Shown: piece by piece, positions 26,956-35,781 of the stretch
Layout of the letters: each line of letters begins with the position of its first letter
Numbering within the stretch: the stretch's first letter is position 1
Assembly: GCA_947311315.1 (NCBI GenBank)
Contig: CAMZKN010000070.1
Location: forward strand, 1 to 64,000
Origin: an uncultured Desulfobulbaceae bacterium
GTDB taxonomy: Bacteria; Desulfobacterota; Desulfobulbia; Desulfobulbales; Desulfocapsaceae
Length of the DNA stretch: 64,000 nt
Reading direction: 5' to 3'
Translations under genes and position numbers: made by a program
Notes under the pieces: generated by a model
Database searches by the model: none
What the model was told of the DNA's origin: nothing
Seen by the model: the letters and a program-made list of their open reading frames with translations, nothing else

Positions 26956-28389
26956 TTAAAGGTTGTTTTGCTGTGTATTCCAGCCACCAGCAAGAGACTT
27001 ATATAACCCGACAAGTTGAATGGAGGTGTTACCCCGGGCAAGATCAAGATTGTTTTCGGCGCTGAGAAGCGATCGTTGCGCATCGAGTACATTCTGAAAG
27101 CCGGTTAAGCCGTCCTTATAAAGTTTAGTAGACATATCGAGCACTTCCCGTGATGCCTGTAACGCTTCAAAGCGCAAGCGTTGTTCGTGGTAGCCAACAA
27201 GACTGTCTTCAACTTCTTTAATGGCCTTTAACATTGTTAACTCATACTGGTGCAGTGCCTGCTCGGTTTTTGCATCTTCAACTTCAATCTGTTGTCGAAT
27301 TTTGCCCATATTAAAAATATTCCAGTTAAAGGATGGGCCAAAACCATAGACCTGACTTTTTGAGTTAAAAACATTTCCGGAATTCAGTGCAGAAAAACCA
27401 AATGTTCCGGTAAGGGAAAAACTTGGATACAGATCAGCAGTGGCGATGCCGATACGGGCTGTTTGTGCCGCCAGATTTCGTTCAGCTTTTCGTATATCAG
27501 GCCGCATGCGAACCCTGTCAGTAGGAATACCAACAGTAACAGTCTCAGGAGGAAGTGGCGTAATATGAACCTGTTGAAGTTCATTTCTCAAAAGGTCAGA
27601 AGGTTCACCTGTCAATACAGACAGGCTGGTTATGTTTTGTGAGAGAGCTGTCCTGATTACAGGGAGATCAGCTTCTGTAGAGGTCAGTACCTGGGTTGCC
27701 TGGGCAACGTCAAGGTACGTGGCAAGACCATTTTCGTATCTCACCTTCGTGATTTTCAGCATGGAGCCTTGAGAAACAATATTTGCAAGAGACGTTTGCA
27801 GTTGCGCCTGTTGGGTTCGAATACGTAAATAGTTGCTGGCTACCTCTGCGAGTACGGTAATCAAAACGTCATTGTGGTCTTCCCAGGTGGCCTGATAGTC
27901 TGCTGTTGCTGCTTCTATAGAACGACGAACCCTTCCAAAGAGATCTATTTCCCAGCTTGCATCTGCCGACAAATCATATCTTGTCTGTTCGCTGGTGGCT
28001 TGAGGGGTTACACTTTCGCTTTCTTTACCCCAGCCTATTGAGCCATTGGCATCAAGTACAGGATAGAGGCCGGAATCAACAACTCCAATAATTGCTCTTG
28101 CCTCACGCATTCTGGCCAGGGCGATTTTTAAATCAAGATTGCCGGTCTCAGCCTTTTTAATCAACGAAGTGAGTAATGGATCATTGAAAACAGCCCACCA
28201 TCGGCTGAGATCCTTATTTTCAAGTTGAACACCAGAATGTTTTGTCGTGCTGATAGTAAGTTCCTGCGTGCCATCTGGTTTTCTATAATCAGGGCCAACC
28301 ATACACCCTGTGAGAAGTACAACAGCCAGAATGCACGTCATAAAGGACAAGACTGCAGGTCTATTTTGCCGAAAAAATAAGTGATCCAT
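26956..28389 (-). CDS. Outer membrane efflux lipoprotein (NodT/TolC family)
   Basis: Outer-membrane channel subunit of the tripartite efflux system. It has a lipoprotein signal (VVLLTGC, lipid-modified Cys near residue 29) followed by MVGPDYRKPD, the characteristic start of NodT-type proteins, and two copies of the long-helix OEP repeat. The 477-residue length is normal. It is the first gene of the efflux operon, 104 nt after the Sel1 gene. A ribosome site is not obvious ahead of the ATG. Confidence 0.93.
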   Translation of the reverse strand: MDHLFFRQNRPAVLSFMTCILAVVLLTGCMVGPDYRKPDGTQELTISTTKHSGVQLENKDLSRWWAVFNDPLLTSLIKKAETGNLDLKIALARMREARAIIGVVDSGLYPVLDANGSIGWGKESESVTPQATSEQTRYDLSADASWEIDLFGRVRRSIEAATADYQATWEDHNDVLITVLAEVASNYLRIRTQQAQLQTSLANIVSQGSMLKITKVRYENGLATYLDVAQATQVLTSTEADLPVIRTALSQNITSLSVLTGEPSDLLRNELQQVHITPLPPETVTVGIPTDRVRMRPDIRKAERNLAAQTARIGIATADLYPSFSLTGTFGFSALNSGNVFNSKSQVYGFGPSFNWNIFNMGKIRQQIEVEDAKTEQALHQYELTMLKAIKEVEDSLVGYHEQRLRFEALQASREVLDMSTKLYKDGLTGFQNVLDAQRSLLSAENNLDLARGNTSIQLVGLYKSLAGGWNTQQNNL

Positions 28390-28493
28390 TTGTGAAGTAG
28401 CTTTCTACTTGTAATTATGTTGGTGGAAACGAGTTATGGATCCTTTCAGCATACTCAATAGCAAAAATGAAATCAAAATTATTAAATTCAATC

Positions 28494-29240
28494 TTATTTT
28501 TTCAGAAGAGATAATGAAAGCTGCTGGGCCTGTGTCATTTCTTCTTTGCTAAGTGTCGTTTCCAGAAAATTCCTGGCAGCAATTGCCGGTTGATGCCCAT
28601 TGGATGCAGCAATATTCATCCAGGAATATGCTTTTTTGAGGTCTGCGTCCTGTACGCCATTGCCTGTATAGTAGAGGATACCCATATTGTACTGTGCTAT
28701 AGCCAATCCATTTTCAGCGGCCTGTAAAAACAATTTTGCAGCTTTTTCAGGATCGTGTTTTACGCCATTGCCGGAAAAATACATATAGCCTAACTCATTC
28801 TGCGCTTCGCTATTGCCGTTTTCAGCAGAAAGAGCATACCATTTGAGAGCCTCTTTATAGTTTTTTGGTACGCCGGAACCAAGCAAAAAAGCCTGCCCTA
28901 TTATTTGTTGAGATATCGAACTGGACTTGCCGTTAAGAGCAGCCTGGTGCAACAATTTAAAAGCTGCTGGAAAGTTTTTCCTGGTGCCGAGCCCCTCAAA
29001 ATACATGCCTCCGCTGATATATTGAGCTTCAGCGTCGCCACGCCCAGCAGCTTTCAAATATAATTTTAATGCCTTTTCATAACTTTGTTCCCCTCTTCTG
29101 CCCTTGTAATAATCTCTGGCCTGCGACTTTAGTGTTGATATGGAATCAACGGCTGCAGCATGATTTGCAAAGGAAAATATAAAGGAGAAAACTGCTGATA
29201 GTATAAGGATCAATCTCGGTAATGCACGAAAATGTGACAT
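28494..29240 (-). CDS. Secreted Sel1-repeat protein
   Basis: A 248-residue protein with an N-terminal signal peptide (about residues 1-30, ending NHAAA) and a run of about five Sel1-like (SLR) repeats, for example GDAEAQYISGGMYFEGLGTRKNFPAAFKLLHQAA and NSEAQNELGYMYFSGNGVKHDPEKAAKLFLQAA. Such alpha-solenoids are protein-protein scaffolds, usually periplasmic when secreted. It follows ycaO by 18 nt, so the two are likely cotranscribed, but no partner is evident. Confidence 0.85.
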   Translation of the reverse strand: MSHFRALPRLILILSAVFSFIFSFANHAAAVDSISTLKSQARDYYKGRRGEQSYEKALKLYLKAAGRGDAEAQYISGGMYFEGLGTRKNFPAAFKLLHQAALNGKSSSISQQIIGQAFLLGSGVPKNYKEALKWYALSAENGNSEAQNELGYMYFSGNGVKHDPEKAAKLFLQAAENGLAIAQYNMGILYYTGNGVQDADLKKAYSWMNIAASNGHQPAIAARNFLETTLSKEEMTQAQQLSLSLLKK

Positions 29241-29258
29241 TAGCAGGCCAACTATTGT

Positions 29259-30998
29259 TTAAGTAAGATCGGTAAGAAGTTCACGTGCAAACTCCAGGCT
29301 TGGATCGAGAGTAAGGGCAAGGGTCAAAAATTCAATAGCAGACTCTTTTTCGCCAATTTTACTGTAATTCACACCAAGATTCGCATAATCGATTCCAGAG
29401 GCTGGGTTGAGTTCCACTGCCCGATGAAAGTGAGTGATTGCTTTTTGATACTCCTGTTTTTTAAAATAACATACGCCTGCACTATTATGCAAATCCGGTC
29501 GTTCCTCATCTTCCTTCAGTCCCTTTTGGATGGAAAGCAACGCCTCATCGTACTGGCCCAGGTCTTTTAAACACGTTCCCATATAAGAATAAATATAGGG
29601 GAGATCCTCACCTTCCGGTTGCCGGGTAAGTGCTCTGTTAAAATGAAAAAGTGCTAACTCCGAAGATCCCATATTGAAGTAATTACGTCCTCTGTAAAAT
29701 TCAAGATAATAGGCATCGGGCAAAAGTGTCTCCATTTGGGCCAGCTTTTGTTCAAGTAATTCGGCATCTGAAACGCGCTCAACGAGAAGCTTTGCCGAAA
29801 AGAGACCGACGTCATTTATCATGGAGCGTTCTCTAAAATGTGCACCCGGAACAATAGTGTACAAAGCTGGTATATCAAGATCTTCATTGGTTACATCAAT
29901 CATCAGGATATCAAGATTAATGTTCTTTAATGCTGCAATACAGTTGTCGATCTCAGTATTTAAGTTTTGATCTGTGATATTATTCATCCCGGAGATTGCC
30001 ACAGTTTCAGAAGATTCCGTCAAGTATTCAACCTCTTTCATGGAAAGAGGCTTTGGTAGTCCCGACGCAATATAATTGGAGCTGGAATTAAAATCTCCAC
30101 CAAGTTGTGCAACCTCTGTAACTGCTCGAATAATCGCTTTTTTCGGGTCAGTTGCCGTTCCAGCAGTATAGACTATTTCGCTTTTATCGGGAAACGTCGC
30201 CCGATCAATTGCAAGTGCCGCCACAGTGCAGATCCCAGTATCAAGGCTGAAATCACTCAGATACATATCAATTTTATTTCTACTGAATTTTTCCAGCAGA
30301 TTTTTTGTAACCTTATCCGTAACGGAGTCAGCAATAATACGTGGTGTGGAAATCTTTCCATTATTAATAACAGAACAGACATGTCTTTCAATTATTTCAC
30401 AGATGCCCTGTAGAGCTGCCTCCTCGAGAGTATTGCCTGCAGAAGGCCCATTAAACTCATTGATGGCGAAGAACCATGAAAAAGGAATAAGAACATCTTT
30501 TCCCGTAGTGATATTTGTGCCCCAGGCCCATTGCAACGGAATATCACTTAAAAGTTTTTCCAGTAGATCCTTACTTGAGTGTGAATCATGGACAGATAGG
30601 AGGAGATATTCAATATCAAGAACCGGATGCCCTGCATCCCGCATGGCTGCATAATCCCCCGTCAGAAAATTTTCATTTTCCTCCTTGTAATGGAAAAATG
30701 AAAATCTTTCCGCAAGTTCCATGCATGCAGACGCTTCTGCCTGTAAAGGTGAAGCACCCTTACCCATCTGTTTTTTGGTGCCTGTCAACAGATGTGCATC
30801 GTCACCACATACACTGAAATAGACAGGAATGTCCAATCTTCCGTTATCAATTCGTTTTACTTCATTGAGTATGTTGATATCAAGTGAATGCACTTTGGAA
30901 TAAAAATACTCTAACGTTTCTTCGGGACTTTTTGCTTTATCCTGATCTGTAGTGAATTTTTTAATACAATCCTTAAATTTAATAGATTTTTTCTTCAT
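29259..30998 (-). CDS. ycaO: YcaO cyclodehydratase-fold protein with C-terminal TPRs
   Basis: The N-terminal ~390 residues form a YcaO domain with the ATP-binding glutamates in QAEASACMELAERFSF and LEEAALQGICEIIERH, and the AIIRAVTEVAQ segment. The C-terminal ~170 residues carry four to five TPR units (for example NSAGVCYFKKQEYQKAITHFHRAVELNP). Total length (579) and architecture match E. coli YcaO, which is implicated in beta-methylthiolation of ribosomal protein S12, rather than the azoline-forming peptide-toxin enzymes. No precursor peptide, TfuA or dehydrogenase partner lies nearby. It heads a small unit with the Sel1 gene. Confidence 0.85.
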   Translation of the reverse strand: MKKKSIKFKDCIKKFTTDQDKAKSPEETLEYFYSKVHSLDINILNEVKRIDNGRLDIPVYFSVCGDDAHLLTGTKKQMGKGASPLQAEASACMELAERFSFFHYKEENENFLTGDYAAMRDAGHPVLDIEYLLLSVHDSHSSKDLLEKLLSDIPLQWAWGTNITTGKDVLIPFSWFFAINEFNGPSAGNTLEEAALQGICEIIERHVCSVINNGKISTPRIIADSVTDKVTKNLLEKFSRNKIDMYLSDFSLDTGICTVAALAIDRATFPDKSEIVYTAGTATDPKKAIIRAVTEVAQLGGDFNSSSNYIASGLPKPLSMKEVEYLTESSETVAISGMNNITDQNLNTEIDNCIAALKNINLDILMIDVTNEDLDIPALYTIVPGAHFRERSMINDVGLFSAKLLVERVSDAELLEQKLAQMETLLPDAYYLEFYRGRNYFNMGSSELALFHFNRALTRQPEGEDLPYIYSYMGTCLKDLGQYDEALLSIQKGLKEDEERPDLHNSAGVCYFKKQEYQKAITHFHRAVELNPASGIDYANLGVNYSKIGEKESAIEFLTLALTLDPSLEFARELLTDLT

Positions 30999-31062
30999 CT
31001 GAATCCTTATATATGCTTAAATAATTTAATGTTTAATACGTTACTGTGTTACTTTTTTTTCG

Positions 31063-31551
31063 TTAATCTTCCATGAGTTGTCTGCATTTATTCACCAGTA
31101 AAAGAAGATCATGGCTGTACTCGGTTCCTGGTTCCATCACTACTGTTCTTGATTCATCGTCGTTGAGTATAATTTTAAGAGACAATCTCTGCTCAGGCAG
31201 TATCTCTGTTGCTCGTTCCGACCATTCTATAATGGTTAATCCGGACATATAAAAATACTCATCAAAGCCAAGATCTTCAACTTCTGCCGCATCCTGTAAA
31301 CGATAAAAATCCATGTGAAACAACGGTATCCTGCCTGGATATTCATGCATTATCGCAAAAGAAGGACTTGTTACATAACAATTCTTGTCCACATCAAGCC
31401 CCCGTGCAATTGCCTGGGTCAATGTAGTTTTTCCTGCACCGAGATCCCCGTCAAGACAAATGATATCACCTGAATTTGCATTTTGACCAAGGTACAGGCC
31501 GAAAATTTCAGTGGCCGTAAGAGAATCTAACTGTAGTGTGTATTTTTTCAC
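31063..31551 (-). CDS. tsaE: tRNA threonylcarbamoyladenosine biosynthesis ATPase
   Basis: TsaE is the ATPase that supports TsaBD in forming t6A at position 37 of ANN-decoding tRNAs. The P-loop GDLGAGKTTLTQAIARGL, MDFYRLQDAAEVEDLGFDEY and IIEWSERA segments are characteristic. The ORF track starts at 31575. A GTG at 31551, preceded by AGAGG at 5-nt spacing, gives a cleaner VKKYTLQLDSL start and 162 residues, but the longer form is possible. In many bacteria tsaE neighbours nnr, which in this window lies 11 kb away. Confidence 0.92.
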   Translation of the reverse strand: MKKYTLQLDSLTATEIFGLYLGQNANSGDIICLDGDLGAGKTTLTQAIARGLDVDKNCYVTSPSFAIMHEYPGRIPLFHMDFYRLQDAAEVEDLGFDEYFYMSGLTIIEWSERATEILPEQRLSLKIILNDDESRTVVMEPGTEYSHDLLLLVNKCRQLMED

Positions 31552-31695
31552 AAACACCTCTAACATCCTGTACATATGCGTACAATAAACAATGATGAGT
31601 CTCTTTCACGCAAAAAACCTGCAGATGAAAGTATAAAAGGTGCCTTATACAAAACATCCAAGAAAAATCACAACAAAAGTTTTTATGTCATGAAA

Positions 31696-31741
31696 CGAAA
31701 AACCCCATTACAGCTCTCATAAAAAAGTCTGCAATGGGGTT
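31696..31741 (-). terminator. Intrinsic terminator after the cold-shock gene
   Basis: On the minus strand AACCCCATTGCAG pairs with CTGTAATGGGGTT (one G-U pair) and runs into TTTTTCG. It lies 27 nt after the csp stop, ending a monocistronic transcript. Confidence 0.85.
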
Positions 31742-31767
31742 GAATAAACGTATTTTTGTTCAAATAA

Positions 31768-31983
31768 TCAATTCATTTTTGTGACGTCTTCTGCCTGCAA
31801 TCCTTTGTCGGTTGTGCTAATAGTGAATTCAACCTCCTCTCCTTCTTCAAGGCTTCTAAAGCCATCCCCTTGTATTGCACTGAAATGAACAAAAACATCG
31901 GCTTCCCCATCAGGTCTTTCCAAAAAACCGTACCCCTTACTTGCATTAAACCACTTCACCTTACCTTTTACGCGATCAGACAT
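31768..31983 (-). CDS. Cold-shock domain protein
   Basis: A 71-residue CspA-type nucleic-acid chaperone. Both RNA-binding motifs are visible: KGYGFLE (RNP1 type) and VFVHFSAI (RNP2 type). It begins [16 protein letters not shown], as is usual. The gene stands alone, with a strong terminator after it and about 200 nt of non-coding DNA before it, room for the long 5' leader that controls many csp genes. The Shine-Dalgarno region is unusually G-rich (CGGGGGGCTC). The specific paralogue cannot be named. Confidence 0.93.
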   Translation of the reverse strand: MSDRVKGKVKWFNASKGYGFLERPDGEADVFVHFSAIQGDGFRSLEEGEEVEFTISTTDKGLQAEDVTKMN

Positions 31984-32183
31984 CTTGCGAGCCCCCCGAA
32001 AAGACAGATCAAGCAGAACATACCCATTAATGTTTACTACGTAAAACCTGATCTGTGTTGATAAATACGCTTCCTGTCAAGCAGGACACATACTGAATGC
32101 GTATCAGATAGAACAGGTTCAAGTTAAGGAAAAAATGTCACATTTCACGAAGTTTCACTACGTTACGAATAAATTATCACAAC

Positions 32184-33989
32184 TTATTGCAATTGATTGT
32201 CAGTCCACCAGGTCATAAGCAGTTGAAATGGATAATAATAGAGAGGGCTCTTTTCCGGCATTGCAAAGACATTCTTATAACTCAGTCTATAGTATGGTAG
32301 ATACCAGTTAGGTACCAGATAATAACCGTACCAGAGAACCCTGTCCAGTGCCCGGCAGGCAGCAACAAGCTCTTCTTTTTTTTCAGCATAAATTATTTTA
32401 TCTACAAGACTGTCTACCGCAGCAGAATGAATTCCTGCATAATTTCTTGAACCGGGAATTGCTGCCGATGCAGATGTCCAGTAATTTCTCTGTTCGTTGC
32501 CTGGTGATTGTGACTGTCCATAACTGGTGACGATCATATCAAAATCAAACTTTTTGATCTTTTCAACATAGAGTGCCTGATCAATTGTTCTATAGGAGGC
32601 TTGTATGCCAAGCTTTTTGAGATTTTTAACATAAGAAGCCATCACCCTCTCAAAACTGGGAGAAACAAGAGTAATTGCAAATTGAAATGGTTCCCCTTTC
32701 TCATTAACAAGAACCCCACCTTTAACGTGCCATCCGGATTCATTGAGTAACAGTTTTGCTTTTCTCAGGTTGACTCGAATTCCATGCTTACCTGTGGTAG
32801 TTGGTGCTGCGGGAGCAGTGGTGAATACCTCTTTAGGCAGAGTATCCTTAAATGGTAACAGATATTCAAGCTCCAGGGGTGAGGGTAATCCTTTGGCTGC
32901 CAAGATAGAGTTGCTGAAAAATGAATTGTTTCTTGTGTATTGATCAAAAAACAGAGAACGGTTTATCCAGCTAAAATCGAGGGCAAGGCCCATTGCCTGA
33001 CGAACCCGACGATCTTTAAAAACTGTTCGGCGACTATTCATCACAAAGCCCTGGATACCGGCGTTATTATCGTGCGGGAATGGCTTTTTTATGAATTGAC
33101 CATCTGTGAACTTTGGACCTTTGATATCACGTGCCCACTGCTTGGCGATATTAATGGAAATAAAATCAAATTCACCCGCTTTAAATGCCTCCAGAGCGAT
33201 CACCTGATCTTTATAGTATTTTACGGTTATTTGATCAAAATTATACATTCCTTTGCGGGTTGGCAGGTCTTTTGCCCAATACTTTTCATTTCGTTGATAG
33301 GTTATTGATTTTCCAAGTGCAACATGGGAAACAATATAGGGGCCGGATCCTATAGGAGATTCAGGAGTATTTGAAGATGACTCTTCAGTAAATCCATTAC
33401 GGATGTGATATTTTTTGGGCAACACTCTGATCTGCCCGGCAATCAACGGTAACTCTCTGTTAACTGAACTAAAAAGAAAACGTATCCTTTTCTTACCAAG
33501 AATTTCAGAACCTGCAATATCTCTATAGTAAGATTGATAGTGGGGGTGAACTTTCGAGCTTTTCAGTAAAGCAAGTGTATACGCCACATCTTCTGCTGTA
33601 ACGTCACTGCCATCTGAAAAACGTGCCTGCGGATCAAGGGTAAAGATAACTGATTTTTTATCCTTTGCAATTTCAATATCCTGTGCAAGTAATCCGTAAA
33701 CAGAGAAAGGTTCGTCAAGACTTGATGCCATCAGAGGTTCAAAAAGCAAAGTCTCTATTTCCAGGGGTGATTCACCTTTTAAAGTAAATGGATTGAGCTT
33801 ATCAAAGCTACCAATATCATGCAGGGTGACCTCCCCACCTTTTATCGAATTTTCAGAGGTATATTGAAAGTGCTTAAAGTCATTTCTATATTTAAGAGAA
33901 CCGTTAATCGCAATGCCGGAACCGGCAAAAGATGGCAGGGCAATGCAAAAAAATAAAACCTGAAATAGAGAAAACAGAGATAACTGCAA
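32184..33989 (-). CDS. Periplasmic solute-binding protein, family 5 (YejA-like)
   Basis: A 601-residue extracellular family 5 binding protein with a signal peptide (MQLSLFSLFQVLFFCIALPSFAG). The mature N-terminus GGEVTLHDIGSFDKLNPFTLKGESPLE and the total length resemble YejA, the receptor of the YejABEF peptide importer in enterobacteria. Conserved family segments such as RFSDGSDVTAEDVAYTL and RVRQAMGLALDF are present. No permease or ATPase gene is adjacent, so it is either an orphan receptor or works with a transporter encoded elsewhere. Ligand (oligopeptide) is inferred from family. Confidence 0.88.
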   Translation of the reverse strand: MQLSLFSLFQVLFFCIALPSFAGSGIAINGSLKYRNDFKHFQYTSENSIKGGEVTLHDIGSFDKLNPFTLKGESPLEIETLLFEPLMASSLDEPFSVYGLLAQDIEIAKDKKSVIFTLDPQARFSDGSDVTAEDVAYTLALLKSSKVHPHYQSYYRDIAGSEILGKKRIRFLFSSVNRELPLIAGQIRVLPKKYHIRNGFTEESSSNTPESPIGSGPYIVSHVALGKSITYQRNEKYWAKDLPTRKGMYNFDQITVKYYKDQVIALEAFKAGEFDFISINIAKQWARDIKGPKFTDGQFIKKPFPHDNNAGIQGFVMNSRRTVFKDRRVRQAMGLALDFSWINRSLFFDQYTRNNSFFSNSILAAKGLPSPLELEYLLPFKDTLPKEVFTTAPAAPTTTGKHGIRVNLRKAKLLLNESGWHVKGGVLVNEKGEPFQFAITLVSPSFERVMASYVKNLKKLGIQASYRTIDQALYVEKIKKFDFDMIVTSYGQSQSPGNEQRNYWTSASAAIPGSRNYAGIHSAAVDSLVDKIIYAEKKEELVAACRALDRVLWYGYYLVPNWYLPYYRLSYKNVFAMPEKSPLYYYPFQLLMTWWTDNQLQ

Positions 33990-33991
33990 AA

Positions 33992-34918
33992 TTAGAGGCC
34001 TAGTTGTTGAAGCTGTTTGACGACTTTTTCCTGCTCCTCAGTGAGTTCCTTTGGTACCTTAACGCCAATTTTCACATATAAGTCCCCGCGATTTCCGAGT
34101 GGGCCTGTGGGCAAGCCAAATCCCTTTATACGCAACCTGGAATCATGAACAGTTCCAGGAGCAATCTTTACCATGAATTTTTTGCCGCCAATCGATTCGA
34201 CTTCTATTTTCGTCCCAAAGCATGCTTCACTAAAAGATATAAGTTTGCTCACAATTAAGTCATCTCCCTCTCGTGCAAACTGTTTGTCTGGTGCTATTTC
34301 AACTTTAAGGAAGAGATCACCTGGCGGCCCTCCATTGCCTGAAGTGCCACCTTTGCCCTGCAGACGAAGTTTTTTTCCTTCCTCAATTCCTTTCGGAATT
34401 TTCACAGAAACATTTTGTGTAGATCCATTTTTTCTCAAAGTAATTGTTCGTTCTGCACCATTTAGGATTTCATCGAGGGTGACGGTTATCTGGTACGTCA
34501 TATCCTGCCCCTTCTCCGGTGCAGTCTGGCATCCTCCCCCACCACAGCCACCACCCTGTCCCTGGCTAAAAAAAGAGCCAAATGGACTCCCTCCACCACC
34601 TGTAGCAGAACGAAAACTCGTCGATTGCCTGCCACCACTGAATTGGCGCAGGATATCATTTATATCAAAACCTTTAAAAATATCTTCCTGGGAATACCGC
34701 TGACGAAAATCATTGGACCCGTAGAGATCATATTGCTGTTTTTTCTCGGGATCAGAAAGGACAGCATATGCCTCGCTAATTTCTTTGAATTTATCCTCTG
34801 CCCCCTTATCACCTTTGTTCTTGTCGGGGTGAAATTTAAGTGCGAGTTTTCTGTATGCCTTTTTTATATCTGTTGAGGAGGATTCCTTACTTACTCCCAG
34901 TGTTTTGTAATAGTCCAT
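33992..34918 (-). CDS. Class II Hsp40 (DnaJ/CbpA-like co-chaperone)
   Basis: An N-terminal J domain with the HPD motif at residues 30-32 stimulates DnaK-type Hsp70. It is followed by a G/F-rich linker, then two C-terminal substrate-binding beta domains. The DnaJ zinc-finger region is absent, making this a CbpA-like class II protein of 308 residues. An oddity is the linker stretch [11 protein letters not shown] (about residues 121-131) with two cysteines in an otherwise Gly-rich run. It overlaps or abuts the YejA-like gene (3 nt apart), but functional linkage is not implied. Confidence 0.9.
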   Translation of the reverse strand: MDYYKTLGVSKESSSTDIKKAYRKLALKFHPDKNKGDKGAEDKFKEISEAYAVLSDPEKKQQYDLYGSNDFRQRYSQEDIFKGFDINDILRQFSGGRQSTSFRSATGGGGSPFGSFFSQGQGGGCGGGGCQTAPEKGQDMTYQITVTLDEILNGAERTITLRKNGSTQNVSVKIPKGIEEGKKLRLQGKGGTSGNGGPPGDLFLKVEIAPDKQFAREGDDLIVSKLISFSEACFGTKIEVESIGGKKFMVKIAPGTVHDSRLRIKGFGLPTGPLGNRGDLYVKIGVKVPKELTEEQEKVVKQLQQLGL

Positions 34919-35029
34919 ATCTCTCTATTTTATTGTGTGTTTTGTAAAAAATATCGTCTTTTCATATGCACCACACAATATGAATGGTTGAATAGACAGT
35001 CAACTAACTTTTAACGCTTCGATCTGAAT

Positions 35030-35069
35030 AAAAAAAAGGGAGTAATTCTCCATTGAAAATTACTCCCTT
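35030..35069 (-). terminator. Intrinsic terminator downstream of ssb
   Basis: A perfect 12-bp stem AAGGGAGTAATT / AATTACTCCCTT with a 10-nt loop, followed on the minus strand by seven T. It lies about 140 nt after the ssb stop and before the Hsp40 gene, so ssb is transcribed separately from the chaperone. Confidence 0.9.
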
Positions 35070-35210
35070 GGTAATAATGCGAATTTTTCAGAAGAAAGGT
35101 TCTAACGCGGTAAACCGCAAGTAAGTATCTTGGAAATATAGACCTATTTTCCCAGCTAAATACTCCGTTCAATTTCTTGTTTTTTATTACAGCTTTTATA
35201 GAGTAAGGTT

Positions 35211-35642
35211 CTAAAAAGGAACTTCTTCTCCCGTTCCCCCGCCGGATTGTGATCCAAAAGGCTCAGGAGGCAGGGGCGGTTCACTAAAACCACCACCCGT
35301 TCCACCACCATCACTGGGACGCGGGGTCAGATTCTGTACACTATTCGCTATAATTTCTGTTGTATATTTATCATTTCCGGACTGATCCTGCCATTTCCTG
35401 GTCTGCAACCTTCCTTCAACGTATATTTTAGAACCTTTAGAGAGATAATTCCCGCAAAATTCGGCACTTGCTGCCCAGACTATAACCCGGTGCCATTCAG
35501 TTTCATCCTTCATGTTCCCCTCTTTGTCTTTCCATTTTCTGCTTGTTGCAAGATTGAGAGTGGCCACAGCAGTTCCGGTTTGAGTATAACGAAGTTCTGG
35601 ATCCGCGCCTAAATTGCCAATAAGAATAACTTTGTTTACCAT
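35211..35642 (-). CDS. ssb: Single-stranded DNA-binding protein
   Basis: Homotetrameric OB-fold protein that coats single-stranded DNA in replication and repair. [33 protein letters not shown] is the standard N-terminal OB-fold sequence, followed by a Gly/Pro-rich linker. The C-terminal tip ends GEEVPF, a variant of the acidic DDDIPF peptide that recruits partner proteins. The ATG at 35642 is preferred over the GTG two codons upstream because GGGGAAG is then correctly spaced. Three 12-bp repeats occur just upstream. It is not next to rpsF, unlike in many bacteria. Confidence 0.96.
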   Translation of the reverse strand: MVNKVILIGNLGADPELRYTQTGTAVATLNLATSRKWKDKEGNMKDETEWHRVIVWAASAEFCGNYLSKGSKIYVEGRLQTRKWQDQSGNDKYTTEIIANSVQNLTPRPSDGGGTGGGFSEPPLPPEPFGSQSGGGTGEEVPF

Positions 35643-35658
35643 AATCACTTCCCCATGG

Positions 35659-35694
35659 GTAAAAGAGTTTGTAAAAGAGTTTGTAAAAGAGCTT
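35659..35694. repeat. Three tandem 12-bp repeats upstream of ssb
   Basis: GTAAAAGAGTTT occurs twice perfectly and a third time as GTAAAAGAGCTT, directly upstream of the ssb ribosome site. Slippage could change the leader length. The functional role is unknown. Confidence 0.8.
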
Positions 35695-35781
35695 AAAAGA
35701 AATATCTACTTCGAAAAGTTCAATATACGATAGAATTAGTTTACCGCAAGTATTCAATTAAAGGTCACCTTGTAAAAACAA

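Noticed and set aside
28390-28493. Possible cobalamin riboswitch upstream of nodT
   Set aside because: The gap is only 104 nt and lacks a B12-box sequence. No riboswitch fold could be supported here or at acrB/cobC.
29259-30998. RiPP biosynthetic cluster around the YcaO gene
   Set aside because: The TPR-containing architecture matches E. coli YcaO, and no precursor peptide, transporter or maturation partner lies nearby.
35503-35757. 84-aa ORF covering the ssb leader and 5' end
   Set aside because: Out of frame with ssb. Its repeated LFYK sequence is only the 12-bp DNA repeat translated.
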